From Vesta saturnalis (lineage: Eukaryota > Arthropoda > Insecta > Coleoptera > Lampyridae), in assembly GCA_036346205.1 (NCBI GenBank), contig JARFJB010001357.1, positions 239,501 to 303,500 of the forward strand: a DNA stretch of 64,000 bases. The letters run 5' to 3'. The notes beneath the pieces are model-generated. The model worked only from the letters and a program-made list of their open reading frames with translations, was not told where the DNA came from and made no database searches. Both the position numbers and the translations under genes were made by a program. Of this stretch, positions 43,382 through 55,645 are shown piece by piece. Position 1 is the first letter of the stretch. Each line of letters opens with the position of its first letter.

Positions 43382-45789
43382 CCCTCCATTACCTGCGCTA
43401 TGAGCGAATCGCTCACATCTATCCTATTTTGTTCTATAATTTTGACGGGACTGTACTTACGGCCTTAACCGCTCAGGAATGTGTTATTTACAGCTTTTAT
43501 AAGGGAGGCATGGGGGTGTTCACAAATTTGTGAATTTGTGTATTTGCACGTGCGTGTTGTTGCTGTGAGCGGTCTCCTCACTGTGCAGGTACGCGTGTTA
43601 GGAATTTAGTTTGTGCAGATGCAAAGCATCCACTTACGTCCAGCAGCCTATAAGTAAGTAGATATAATTTCTACAAGTTTGATTACATGTATAATTGTAT
43701 ATAGACCGGCTTTTTTAATAAATAAAACATAATTTTTAATTTTCGATTATTATTGTAGGTAGATACAATGGATCCGCGACAAGAACAACAATTATTGCAG
43801 TGGTATGAGGAATTGAAAAATGAATCGGATATAATTTTGGAGTCACTAGATGACAGTGACGATGATGAGATAGATAATATTGAGGAACAAATTGAAACAA
43901 TGACAGCGATACTTCCGCAGATGAGGATAGTGGGGAAAGTGCCTTATGTCTGCAAAACAAAGGCCTATCTACGTGGGTAAGTAACGCAATATATGTTATA
44001 TTATTATATTACAGCCTTTCATCAAAAATAAAAATATTTTTTCTCTTTTAGGCAAAGACGGAACAACCTTATGGAATGTTCACTGTGAAAAAAAAAGCAA
44101 AAAAATTGCTGCCCGTAATAAAGTCACAACGCGACCTGGTGTAAAAGGTGCCGCTAGAGACGCAAAGACTATTTTGGAATGCTGGAGTTTATTTTTTTCT
44201 GATGACTTAATTACTAAAATTGTGTCTTATACTAATATATATTTGGTGAAAATTCGCGAAAGAATCACCCGACCTAGAAATGCTGTAGACACAGATATTG
44301 AAGAAGTTAAAGCTCTATTTGGCTTGCTATATTTGGCTGAAACCTGGAAAGCTTCCCATGTCAATGTCGACGACTTATGGAGTGTAAATGGACCCCAAAT
44401 TTTCCGCAATGTTATGTCGAAAAACCGCTTTCAGTTGTTGCTAAGAGCAGTGCGATTTGACGATATCCACACGAGGGAGGAGAGGAAAATAACTGACAAG
44501 TTAGCACCAATTAGAGAGGTTTTTGAAAACTTTGTGTAAAAGTGTACGCACAACTATGAATTAGGACCGCTAACAACATTTGATGAAATGTTGGAAGCAT
44601 TCCGTGGAAAATGCAGCTTCAGGCAATACATACCGAGTAAACCAGCGAAATATGGAATAAAGATTTACGCGCTTGCCGATGCTAAAGTGTGGTATACCTC
44701 CAAGATGGAAATTTATACAGGTAAACAACCTGAAGGGCCTTATCAGCAAGACAATTCCTCTAGTGCTTTAGTAAAAAGATTGGTTGAGCCCATTGTAAAA
44801 ACATTGAGAAATGTCACATGCGACAATTTTTTTACGTCGATTCCCCTTGCGAAAGATTTGTTAGGAAAAGAGTTCCAAACAACATTGGTTGGAACTTTGC
44901 GAAAAAACAAACGCGAACTTCCCTCCCTATTTAAAGAAACAAAACAAAAGCCGCTACATAGTAGTATATTTGGTTTTGGAAAAGATTGTTTGTTGGTGTC
45001 GTGTGTGCCCCAAAAGAATAAAAATGTGCTTATGTTATCAACAATGCACGATGAAGATGTTATAGATCCTTTGTCAAGTGACCAATATAAGCCTGAAGTT
45101 ATTACATTTTATAATCAAACAAAATCGGGCGTTGATGTCGTAGACAAACTAAAAAGCTTATATTCTGTGTCACGTGTTAGCTGTAGGTGGCCGCTGACAA
45201 TATTTTTTACATTGTTGAACATTGCCGGAATTAATAGCAATATTATTTTTTTCGAAAACACTAAGCTTCAAATGCCACGACGAAAATTTCTGAACGATTT
45301 GGGTCTGGAACTAGCCAAGGCACATCAAGTCAAACGACTTCAAATACCCACGCTACCAGTTCTATTACGCATGCACATCCAGGAACAGCTTGGACTTCAG
45401 ATAGAAACCACAGCAATTGCAGGACCAAGTGAAACTGCTAAATGTGCATTTTGTCCAAAAAGGAAAAATAGAAAAACTAAAACTAAATGCACTAAAGCAA
45501 ACTGTAATTTACAAATTTGTGGCGAACATACGAAACCTATTTGCACGCGATGTTGGACCAACGACGACTCTGAATAGACTATTTAATACAATATGTAATA
45601 TCAATTTTCTTTCAAAATAGTATAGATTTTGTGTAATTATAGTAGTTAACATGAATAAATTTATTTTTGTAGTCATAAAGTGCTTTTTATTACAAGTTAA
45701 TCGAGTGTATTGTTGAAAATACACAGACGTGAGCACCACGCTCACATGCAGGTAACGGCGTTGCAAATAGATGTGCAGGTAGTGGAGGC
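43382..45789 (+). mobile_element. piggyBac-family DNA transposon, copy 2 (young)
   Basis: A 2,408-bp element flanked by TTAA (43378-43381 and 45790-45793). The inverted ends (CCCTCCATTACCTGC left, GCCTCCACTACCTGC read from the right) match at 13 of 15 positions. Subterminal GAGCGAATCGCTC (left) and GTGAGCACCACGCTCAC (right) are family-like palindromes. It is of a different lineage from copy 1. It sits in the right arm of the 41843-46216 element. Confidence 0.93.
43768..45577 (+). pseudogene. piggyBac transposase, one premature stop (copy 2)
   Basis: Starts at ATG 43768 (MDPRQEQQLLQWYEELK), with an acidic N-terminus, then a short intron ending at TTTTAG 44051. The GTAAGT donor at 43977 would shift the frame by one, whereas a GTGGGT donor at 43973 keeps it (LRKDGTTLW), so the true donor is uncertain. 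The core frame is continuous from 44054 to TGA-free 45577 except for one in-frame TAA at 44537-44539. Catalytic aspartates: TFDEMLEAFRG (about 44581), TCDNFFTS (about 44821), SGVDVVDKL (about 45131). A C-terminal zinc finger (CAFCPKRK ... CGEHTKPICTRCW) closes the protein before TAG. One stop and an unclear splice are the only visible lesions, so it was active recently or the stop is a sequencing or allelic variant. Confidence 0.88.
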
Positions 45790-46218
45790 TTAAATTAAGC
45801 TAATTACATTCGCTGCAACATCTCCTTCTGTGACTTTACCCGTAAAATGAGTATTTTCCCCGATTTCGGAGGCGGAAGACCAACTCTTAACACTTCATTT
45901 TTTTGGAGGGCTGCGTCTTGGTAACTATTGAACCTATAGAGCTGGTTCTGATCTCAAATTTTAGAAAATGTTATCTACTTTAAAAACGTACAAACACGTT
46001 TTATGCAAAACGCATTGTTTAGGAGATATAGTGAAATAACAAAAACAAAATGCGAAAATTACACGGTTTTTCGTGTACTACGAAGCTAGCATAGGTCTTT
46101 CGAAGCTGCAAACTTGGATATACACTACTGGTAGTGGTCCTAACAACGTATTAAAAAATCAGAACTAGCCGTTAGTTTGCGATTTTAGCGATTTCTACTG
46201 TACTATTTGACTGACCTA

Positions 46219-48296
46219 TTGGTGCTTTGACAAAAGCAGTTTTTATTACTTATACAAGGTTATGCAATTGACGTTTTTTTCACTATGCCTAAATCGACAT
46301 AAATAAAAGCAAACACACTATGCATTTTGCTAAATTTAAAAAGTTCATGTCGGTAAGAATTGTTGGTTGCATACCCATTCGGATTACACCAACTAATTTT
46401 TTGATTTTATTCAGGTATTTTGATATAGAAGTTAATAAATATTAATAATTATTGTTTAACTAATTAAATTACTGTTGTATGTCTAAATTTACAAGTCAAG
46501 TTTACATAATAAAATTTAAACGTTATTTATTTAAGGTTAGGAATTCTTTTTTGTTCCAAAATCTAAATGACGACTTGGTAAACACCAGGAACTTTTTGAG
46601 ATTTGATTCCTTAAAAGTGACAAGGTAGTGCGAAACAGTGACAATTCAGGCCACATAAGAAATGTTGACATTTCAGTACAAAAAAGTGACACTTCATAGA
46701 CTTGATTGAGGCCGAAAAAGAGCTAGCTTTGTAGTGATCGCCTAAAAAGCTTTCTAAATCAATCCTTGTTAAAATTAGATGTTACATTTTAGTGCCTCTG
46801 GTGAGCCTTTAAACATGATGGGTCCCACGCAACTGCGTGTTTTTCGTAATTCGTATGGCTGTCGAAGTTGTGTTTATTAATCTCATTTTATTTAAGTTCA
46901 TCTTGCATATATTGGAATATCTAAAAATAACATGCTAGCGTGACTGTTTGCTAATAGATGCTCCTGTATCTGATTTTTTAATTATCTCTTTGGATTATTA
47001 TTGCTTGAATTAATGTGATGTTCTTAATATACTTAATTAATATTTGTTTTGGGCATTTTAAACACGATTCATTGTGATTAGAGACCAGTTTCATTTGTGG
47101 GGCTATTGTTAAGAAGGCATTTAGAAAACTTTTATGGAGTGAATATATTGTTCTTATAATCTTCCACCTTTTTCAAATCTCAAGTTTATACGCGGGTGGT
47201 AATGTAAGGCGATTTCTCTTTTAATACTGTAATGGTATCGCATTATATCGTAATAATTATGTCTGATTACTCCCAGTAGTAAAACCGTTTTTTGGATGTA
47301 AGTAATAAAACAAAACTTTTGAACAGTGATGGCTCGTAAGCCACGTGGTTCTGTGTAGTCAAGCTGATTCACATACGTAAATATTTTTTTAGATATGAGC
47401 TGATTACGCCCCTCCCCCACCAATTTGTTGTTTAAAACTTGGTTATGTTTTGTTTTCATATTGTGGGTTGCCAATATTTAAATACTAAAGTAGACGAAAA
47501 ATTGCATTAACCTATAACGCTTAAAACCTGTCACCAACCCACTAAGCATAATGACGTTAGCAAAACTTTTTACAAAGCTTTGTAACGTTACATCTCAAGG
47601 ATTATAGACGTTCTATAGAATTTACTCAAAAGTTCTATGTCCGCCCTAAACGCGTTGCAAGATGCGTTAAATGTTGAGGTTATTGTAACTTTCTACAGAC
47701 GTTTTTAACGTAAAAATTAGGACGTACTGGACAAGTTACATTGAAGTTCTATGTTCGCCTTAGGTACGTTAGCATTCATATTATTGTTAGTTATATTACA
47801 ATCTTCACATGTTTAGATATTACCATTGAGTAATAATTACCATTACTCACATATTGTTCATGTATTGTTCACCGGAAACCTACTATAACAGATAAGATAC
47901 AGACAATGTCTTGAATATTAATGAAAGCATTCAGTTAGATTTTTGTACTACAACAAGAATGAAAAGAAGTTTGCTTCGATACTGAAGAACATGGTTCATT
48001 CCATGTTTATACTAATAAACAGTGCCAAATATTACAAATAAATTTACGTGCATACGTCATAGATTAGAAAACTGCCACTCAGACCGTCATCGAAATTTTA
48101 TACTTTTAAAGACTGGAAATAAAGAAGTAATAAATAGAAACTAGATTATGTTTTGTATCATTTGACCCTTCTTATGCCCTCTTTTTTCGTTCTTGGGGAA
48201 GACACTAATGTGTTTTAAGTATATGTCGTGGTTATATACCTACACGGCGCATGCTTTCTGCATTTGGTGTTTCGTCGGTATATTTCTTACGCACTA
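46219..48296. other. No gene recognised
   Basis: AT-rich DNA. Phrases such as GACACTTCATAG/GTGACAATTCAGG near 46620-46700 and GTTCTATGT(C/T)CGCC near 47630-47760 repeat loosely. The 106-codon frame 47474-47154 has no recognisable motif. Confidence 0.4.
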
Positions 48297-48298
48297 TA

Positions 48299-48795
48299 CA
48301 GGGTGATTCACGTTGATGGAACCTTACACGTTTACGGAATACGATACATGGGATCTTTTTGAAAATTTGGTCACTTGCATGGCTGGCTCGGATCTATCGA
48401 TCTAAAATATTTTCAGTGTTGCGACGTTGTCGCTTATGTGGAAAATCACCTTTGATATTTTTAATGAGACGCCCTGTATGTTATTACATTTTTGGGTTCG
48501 CTATTACTTTTAAATTATTTTTGTCTCACACATTCCTATGCCTATCTTCAACCGTTTTTGAGTAATTAATTAATTTCCTTATTTTTTAGCCAAAACATGG
48601 TTCCAATTGAATGTTCATTACTGTGGTGTTTGAATTTGTAGAAAGTTGAAATTCTGGATGCACTCTATGAATCAGCTGTTCATCAGTTCTGCGTAACGAA
48701 ATTGGTTCCATATTGTACAGGGTCGTTCGAAATTCGTTACGTTTCCGCAAGATAAAAAATGCAGAAAAGTTCATTATTTCAAATGGGACACCCTG
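48299..48795. mobile_element. MITE-like element(s) with CAGGGTG ends and TA duplication
   Basis: Begins CAGGGTGATTCACG after TA (48297-48298) and ends GGGACACCCTG before TA (48796-48797). Internal GACGCCCTGTATG near 48470 and GTACAGGGTCGTTCG near 48716 suggest two short elements placed together, each with mariner-type CAGGGTG termini. No coding capacity. Confidence 0.6.
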
Positions 48796-49010
48796 TATAT
48801 TATCGAATATTCTGATAGACAATTGAACTCCCTTTAAAATGATATATCATCAAGATCCATCTTGAAAATTAACTTTTCTGCTTGCTAATGTATTTACATC
48901 ATTTGAGATATTTGTTGTTTAGCAAATAGTTGATTACATATATGAATTAGTTTTTAAGGTTTCAACACTTATGCCATATTTTATATAACTTAACGAATAA
49001 GTCGTTCTGA

Positions 49011-49050
49011 AGATGGGAATAGAAATGTTACATTCCCGAAACGTAAACAA
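49011..49050 (+). other. Stem-loop of the CTGANGA...GAAACGT type
   Basis: CTGAAGA T GGGAAT ... ATTCCC GAAACGT: a 6-bp stem between two conserved boxes, followed by an A-run. Same layout as the stem-loops at 28.0, 28.1 and 32.7 kb, but with a different, complementary stem sequence. Confidence 0.5.
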
Positions 49051-49327
49051 TACTTGCAAAAAAAAAAAAAAAAATTTTATTTGAAAATTACATAAAATAT
49101 ATGTTTCAACTATATTAATGTGATTTTGTCTAGTACAATTACGAATATTTTTGAACTGTTTTTACCATGAAACTAACACCTTTGCCCGCTAATTTACAAT
49201 ATACTTATTTTACCTTGAGAAAAAGTCACCTTCAACTTTATACATATCAATGAGTAATTAACTTGCCGGTTTGCTTTACAATACGCTTTACAATGATTTT
49301 CTCCTTGAGAATGTTAAATTACAAGTA

Positions 49328-49740
49328 CAAGGTTTAAGCAGAAATAAAATGCACTAAATGGTTACACATACGCATTATAGGTTATTTATGTTTCACTGCG
49401 TGCTCCTTTTAATAGTGTTATCAATTAAAAGTAAATTTTGAAGGTCGACTGTTAAAATTATGTTCAAAGTTTAAGTAGAAAATAAATACATTAAATGGTT
49501 ACACATATGCATTATAGATTGTTTTTACGTTTCATCGCGTACTCCTTTTAATAGTGTTATTAAAAGAAATAAATATAGAAGGTCGACTGTTAAAATTATA
49601 TATACAAGGTTTAAGCAGAGAATCAAATGTCTTAATACGTTGATTGATTAATACGCATATGCTTTATAGATTGTTTTACATTTCGTTTTGAGCTCCCTTT
49701 AATGGCGTAAGAATTGTTTTGGATTTTAATAATTGACTGT
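49328..49740. repeat. Three tandem copies of a ~138-bp unit
   Basis: Units begin near 49328, 49465 and 49605 with CAAGGTTTAAGCAGA. Each includes ATATGCATTATAGATTGTTTT and CTCCTTTTAATAGTGTTAT; the first two also share AGGTCGACTGTTAAAATTA. The third unit is the most diverged. Confidence 0.75.
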
Positions 49741-51089
49741 CTTGTTTTAGTATTAATAATGAATAATTGGGAATCCTCTTTATACCTCACTCATAAGTGT
49801 GTGTTTTAGTTTAGGGATGGCGTTTTAAAATCAATTGTATTACTACCCTGATTAAATTACAAAAAATTGATTATTGATAGGGAATATCATGCTTTCTTTA
49901 AAAACAGTGAAATATAATCATAGCCGTAAAAAGCATATAATATCGATTAAAAGTAACTACTCTTTATTTATATAGATCAGGGTTGCAAAAAGGTATTACG
50001 TCTAGCAGTAAATTATCGAAAACATCCCAAATCTAGGTAATCCACAATTTCCTATGTTAAATATTAGTGTGAAGACATTTTCAGCAGCAGTCAAGACTTT
50101 TTGGGATGGGTGCACTTCCCCTTATGTTCAAAATTAAGGGCAGAGTAATTTAACTGGACGTTCATAGAGAACATCACTACTAGAACCAGGAGGTTGAGAT
50201 ACATTTATCTCAACAACTTCACCGTTTTCATCTCGCGCGGTCATATTGTAATAGCTTATTAACAGGTAAAACAGCTAATAACCCTAATACTACTTCATAA
50301 TAATAATAATAATACTCATTCGGTGGTAATTATACTTTAAATGCATGCAGCGCATAACATACAAACTTTATTTGCTACTATTATTATTACACAGATATGG
50401 AGTATTCTCAAAACTTGCTGACCTCCCCACGCCACCTTGAAATACTACATAGGTCTTTAATCCTTCTTCATCCCTGAAGCTGTAGCGCATACATCTTTCT
50501 TGAGGTTGTCCAACTCCGGATCAGCAGAGCGTTTTCTAATACGCAAACAGCATCTTCAATATAGCGGTGAATATACCGAAAATGTCTTGTGTCTTCTTAA
50601 GCTATACAAGTTCTGTCTTTGCTGAAATACCTCTGTCAAAAAGGGGGTATAATCAAATTAAGTATACTGCCCCCTTATTAGAATACCACTTATAAAACGT
50701 ACCCCTAGGGGAGGTATTAGAGTGTTGCTACAGAAAAAAAAGTGCACACCATGCATAAATCTCCAGTGAGAAATTTACTTGAGGCAGGTACATTGCGATC
50801 AACATTAACATTTCTGATATGCGATCTTTAAGTAATCACAATAGTGGATACAACTATATACTACTATATACTAGCGATTATTGGGGTGTTTAGCACGAAG
50901 GTATGGATAAGAGCTCTTAAAACGCATCTGTAACTGAAGCATTCACAGATATTTTTAAGGAAATTGATAATATACCGACAAATCTACAGAAGTGTAAAAG
51001 GCAAAGAGCTTAATTATGTGGAGGAGGACCTGGACTTGATCTTGAGCAGATTGACATACATAAAATAAATAAATAATTTTCTTTATATG
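49741..51089. other. Possible Polinton downstream remnant; no gene confirmed
   Basis: Minus-strand protein-like stretches exist. One is a short frame starting near 50250 (MTARDENGEVVEINVSQPPG) that ends at a stop near 50131. Another, around 50540-50460, reads KRSADPELDNLKKDVCATAS. They lie downstream of the polymerase remnant on the same strand, so they could be decayed Polinton genes. I cannot assign either to a family. Confidence 0.3.
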
Positions 51090-54000
51090 GTTTTTATTTA
51101 TGCCTTATACCCAATCGGTAAAGTGTCAAAATTTTCTATCCTTCGTCGTTTAGAGTAACTTATTATACTGTTTAGGTTCAGGTCTAGTTAATACATTGTA
51201 ACATCTGCCTCTAACTATTTTCCTATCATTATATACAAACAGAGTCTTTACTATTATGAAGCACCATATCTTTCATCGATTCAAAGTTTATAACACGAAA
51301 GTTCTTACAGTTTAAGGTAATGTCGTTCACTTTCACGTTGATTTAAGTGTCTGTTCGTTAGTTGAAAACACATTATAGCTGTAGTTTTTCGGTCCCGCAC
51401 TAAAAACGTCAGCAATATAACTTCCTTGACCATAAGGCTGCAGCTCGTCGGTCATCTGGCCAAGTAAGTTAGATTCCAGTCGTCGGGTTTCGCGACAAAT
51501 ATGACATTGTCTGTATCATAATACAGAACGCGACGGTCCAGCTTCTTCAGATAACCATATATTTCTAAACGTGCATGAGCAGTCGTGTACGCGGCTATGG
51601 ACACATTTATAGTTTTTAGAGCTTCGCCTTCACCCTCAGGTCTATCCCAATTTATAATTACCACATTATCATTAATAGGAATAATAGATTGTACTTCCAC
51701 CAAAGGATCCGTAAACAATTTGAAAAAGTCTTTTGGCTCAGATACAATACTACTTTAGGTTAAATTTTCACGTTGGCCAAACTTACCCCAAAAAGAGTTT
51801 AACATTAGTTTGGCCAAGTACCTGATTTTTCTTAACGTTCGTTTTATCCAACTGAATACCCTCCTTATCGTAATATTCCGTTATGTAGTTCAACTTCGCG
51901 ACTTCCGACGTACAGTGGCTAGGCCATCCTGAACATTCCTGCTTAAGTTTCAGGAAATTATCGATGTAACCACTGAACAGTCCTCCCTGTCTTGTTGCTT
52001 TGTCATATGTGGTTACCTCATACTCCCAAATCTCAGATACACCCAAAACTGTATAACTTTTAGCGATAGCTTTACTCAACTCGTCCGCTACAAACGTTCC
52101 TACGAAAGAACGTTCGGGTTTACTATGGCCGTATTTAACTCAACACCACAAGTCCTACATAACAAAAACATGAACTTGCCATGTATTTTTAGAGGTAAAA
52201 CAGGGTGATAGAGATTAGAGGGCGGTTGTACTCGACATTTAAGTAAACCCTCCACCGTGCCCAATGAAATGTTCTTACAATCTAAACCTACGTGAATTTT
52301 CGGATGACCTACAGGATATTTACAGTATTTATTTACATAAGGGTATATTGAGCACACGTCATAATACATGATTTTCTCACTAACTCCGTCACACTCATGG
52401 TAGTTTGCTGGCATTAGTGCGACCACCGTAAAATCGTCTCGTGGATTTAAGGGTTAGTCATCTTGACCTCCTAGATTCTGCATAAATGCTCTCAACTCAT
52501 CGTTTACAAGTATTAGTTTTTTAAAATCGCATTCAAGCATCTCCACTAGATTATAACCGCGCTCGCTTAGCAACTGAGATCGCGCCGCCGTGTTCTCGTT
52601 TTGGACAACCATGGATGTATTTACATTCAGCTTTGGGTCAATATTGGCTTGATTGGGGAAACATTCCTGGCAATCGTGCCAATAGCATCCGAGAAACTCG
52701 TAAACTTTATTTTGTTCAGAGCAATAACAGTCGACCTTAACTCCTTCAGGTGTTCTGAACTCACGAACTTTTTTTCCACCCAGCGTAACCACTGTATTGC
52801 GGCTTTTGACTATTTGTCGACACGTCTGTAACCGCCTTTTGGGATGAGACCCATTGTGTTCTTTTTGAGGAAAAGTCTACGAAACACATTATTGCAGGCA
52901 CTAGCAATTGTAATTGACTCCTTAAACGGATCGACTTCATTTTTGGTCGTGAAGGTCGATTAGAGACGAATGCAACCTTTAACGAGGATCTTAACGTCCA
53001 TCAAACAATACCTAACAATCTCTTCACTCATCTTGAAAACATAATTACTTCGGGTCTCTGTCGCGTGCCAGTCTAAAAGTTTTTGCCGATCTTTTTCCGA
53101 CATCTGATCTGCAGAATAATATTCAAGGGCAGGCAAAGGACCCTCCTAATTCTGATTCTCGGATGTGTTGAAAAGAAATGGGAAACATCTCTTGATTTCG
53201 GGGAAATTGAAACTTTTCGGAAATGCCGAGAGTGGTAATAGGATGAAATTAAATAACCCTAATATTGTCGCATTGAATGGATATTAGTTTTAGACCGTTG
53301 GAGATGACTCTGGGTCTCCATCGGTTATTATTAGCTAGCATGCATATAAGCACAAAACATCCATCGTACCCCTTCATGTTATGTGCAATGCATGTAACTT
53401 TAAATTTTCGCATTTTCTCGGCTATATATGACAGAAACGATTCAACAGGATCTTCCCTGAAAATGTGCACTCTTTCGTTGCACATCGGGCATCGCTCATC
53501 CAGATTGTCGATGCATTGGATACAAACGGAGGAAACATTGGCGGCCACACATAGAATGGGCTCATGCAGAAATCTAACATTCGTCTCCTCACACACCTTC
53601 TTTTGAATGCATTCCAAATCGTAAAAGATAAACTAGATTCTCTACTATTACCAGTGTCACCTCGAACCTTGTTAAAGGGCATGTAGCAAAGATGCCCAAT
53701 AGGTTTTTGCTCTCTACATGTGTGACAACGACTGTATTCGCGTCTATGTTTACCCCTTACATTGACGGTTTTGAGACACTTTAAACATTTACGTAATTTC
53801 TTCCCGTAAAAAATCTCTTGCAATCATTGCAAACAATATTCGGATTTTGATGACAACCAGGGCACTGGTACAAGCATTTCGCATCCTGTCTTCTATTATT
53901 ACTACGTTTTGGCACTGTTCGCAATAATAACCGCAGGTAAATGCTGAAGTTAAGCTGATAATTACGTTATAGTGCTCGTCTTCTAGTATTAAATTTAAAA

Positions 54001-54720
54001 TAACTCTACCGATTCCCTAGAACCCTCAAAGTAAACCGAATCACTTATATGCGAATTATAAACTACATTGGTATATGAAGTTAAATGATTTTGAAATGAT
54101 TAAATATGGTCGTAACTACCGCCCTGACTAAGATCTACACCACAGTTTTGGCAAAATTGCATAGCTCGCTCTTGAAATAAGGGATAGGATAACCCATCGC
54201 CATACCATATCGCATCGTATCGTTACTTGTAAATGCTATTGCTAAGACTAGAGCGCGAGCTAAACAACTGTTTTCGTTGATTGTTATCGGTACAACAATA
54301 ATACCCTTTGTTTTTGTTTTACAAAAGTCTTCAAACTTTAAGCCCGTTAAGTTTTTACGTCCATAGCCAACAGGTACTGACACTCTATCCACGTTTAAAA
54401 CTAGTAAGTTATTGGAAAAAAAGCTAGCGTTGCTCTGCATTACCTTTTCCAGTAGTGACATTATCACCCTCACCGACAACTGATCCACTCTTCTAAATGA
54501 TACGCCAACTGGTTTATCTGGGTAATTTGGGTTCCTTAATGTGATACCCATATGGTCTGACGGAGCCGGATCCTTCACAATGCATGTATACAGCTCTTCG
54601 AATGCACTTTGTAAAAATATGCGTTAGATAAATATCATTTAGGAAGCAGTATATTTTACCTGCAACCATGTTAAGGAATTATTCTTCCATATTTCGTCAT
54701 TAAAGGTAAATCTCAACAAT
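51090..54720 (-). pseudogene. Polinton/Maverick-type protein-primed DNA polymerase B, degraded
   Basis: Family B, protein-primed (DNA_pol_B_2) polymerase encoded by Polinton/Maverick elements, which would replicate the element DNA. Read from 54720 down: an N-terminal piece with a likely short intron (54660-54604), a clean block 54578-54135, a Cys-rich zinc-binding block (about 53790-53690), the exonuclease motif AHNMKGYD at 53386-53363, motif A DVCSIYP at 52360-52340, a degraded motif B region near 51790-51730, and motif C YYDTD at 51523-51509. A C-terminal KIVRGRCYNVLTRPE-like end lies near 51200. Many stops and frameshifts separate the blocks (for example near 52440, 52090 and 51780). No integrase, packaging ATPase or capsid gene was recognised around it. 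Confidence 0.82.
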
Positions 54721-55232
54721 TTACATGTAGGGTTAAATTTTCTTATGAATTTAGTGTTTTATTCCCCTATTATATTTATATGATTGAATATCATTTGGGT
54801 AGAGGATGGTCCGGCCTCTTGTTGCTGGGTTGATAGGCCTGAGCCCAATTGACCTTGCTGCAACTCCTGTAATGTACTCATTCACTAAGCGAAACAATAG
54901 AAAATTTAAAGACATATCATATCATATTCAGATCTTCCGCTGCGGAAGTTTCCAGCATTTCTTCATCATCATAAACAAACACCTCCTCCATATTTACTTT
55001 AGCAGGACTTTAAAAAAAATTATTAAAAACAGATAAAAACAAAAAACCAATAAAACAGGTATATATTTACACTCCACCAACCCTCCGTAAAATCATTATA
55101 AACCTCTATCGAATCGATAGTTTCACACAACATCTTATAAGTAATAATATTGTATGCTTTTTTCAGCCCCTCTTCGGATAACATACCGTTACGAAACAAA
55201 CCCAAAATTTGATCAACATTTAAAGAATCCAT
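54721..55232 (-). pseudogene. Putative N-terminal exons upstream of the polymerase remnant
   Basis: On the same strand, a 55-codon frame from ATG 55232 (MDSLNVDQILGLFRNGMLSE), an acidic stretch starting near 54993 (MEEVFVYDDEEML) and an open stretch near 54880-54780 (NEYITGVAARSIGLRPINPA) precede the polymerase. They could be 5' exons of the Polinton gene or separate small genes. Splice sites were not resolved. Confidence 0.35.
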
Positions 55233-55309
55233 AACAATGATAACGTAATGCTGTTCAGAACAGAACTAAATTAACTAAATTCAAATGCACGTATTTATAG
55301 TATCCCTCC

Positions 55310-55645
55310 AAGGCCGAATTAAGTCATTGAAAACTCCCAAGGTGAACTCCAAGGTAATCCGCTTCTATCAATAATACGATTATTCATTTTCATTTGAAAA
55401 CGCCCAAGGTCAACTCCAAGGTCATTTGCCACTTATATCAATAATACGGTTTAGCTATTTTCATTCATGTTTAATTATTTTTAACCTTACCTTACCGTGC
55501 ATTACATTAATAGACATAAAATAAATACATGTTAACTTAAAAAATTCCAGGCTGACCGCTTCTATAAAATATCAATAATCTTGATACATGTTAACTTAAA
55601 AAAATTCCAGGCCGACCGCTTCTATAAAATATCAATAATACAAGG
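55310..55645. repeat. Short diverged tandem repeats
   Basis: Two units of about 75 bp (CCCAAGGT(G/C)AACTCCAAGGT ... ATCAATAATACG) at 55335-55450 are followed by two units of about 60 bp (ATACATGTTAACTTAAAAAATTCCAGGC(T/C)GACCGCTTCTATAAAATATCAATAAT) at 55525-55640. The AACTCCAAGGT phrase recurs near 56060. Confidence 0.65.

Larger units (their letters stand above)
41843..46216. mobile_element. Long-inverted-repeat DNA element with TA duplication, split by piggyBac
   Basis: The ends GG(C/T)CAGTCA are flanked by TA (41841-41842 and 46217-46218). The left arm 41843-42400 matches, inversely, 43250-43381 plus 45794-46216, about 530 bp on each side. The right arm is continuous only when the piggyBac at 43382-45789 and one TTAA are removed. 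Without the insertion the element is about 1.9 kb. Its interior holds a minus-strand fragment of the PIN-like family (42873-42440). TA duplication suggests a Tc1/mariner-type mechanism, but no DDE transposase is present, so the superfamily is open. Confidence 0.8.

Noticed and set aside
47154..47474. 106-codon minus-strand frame
   Set aside because: No recognisable domain, AT-rich composition, no supporting splice or neighbour evidence.
52601..53606. Plus-strand frames of 76 and 109 codons
   Set aside because: Antisense shadows of the Polinton polymerase remnant.
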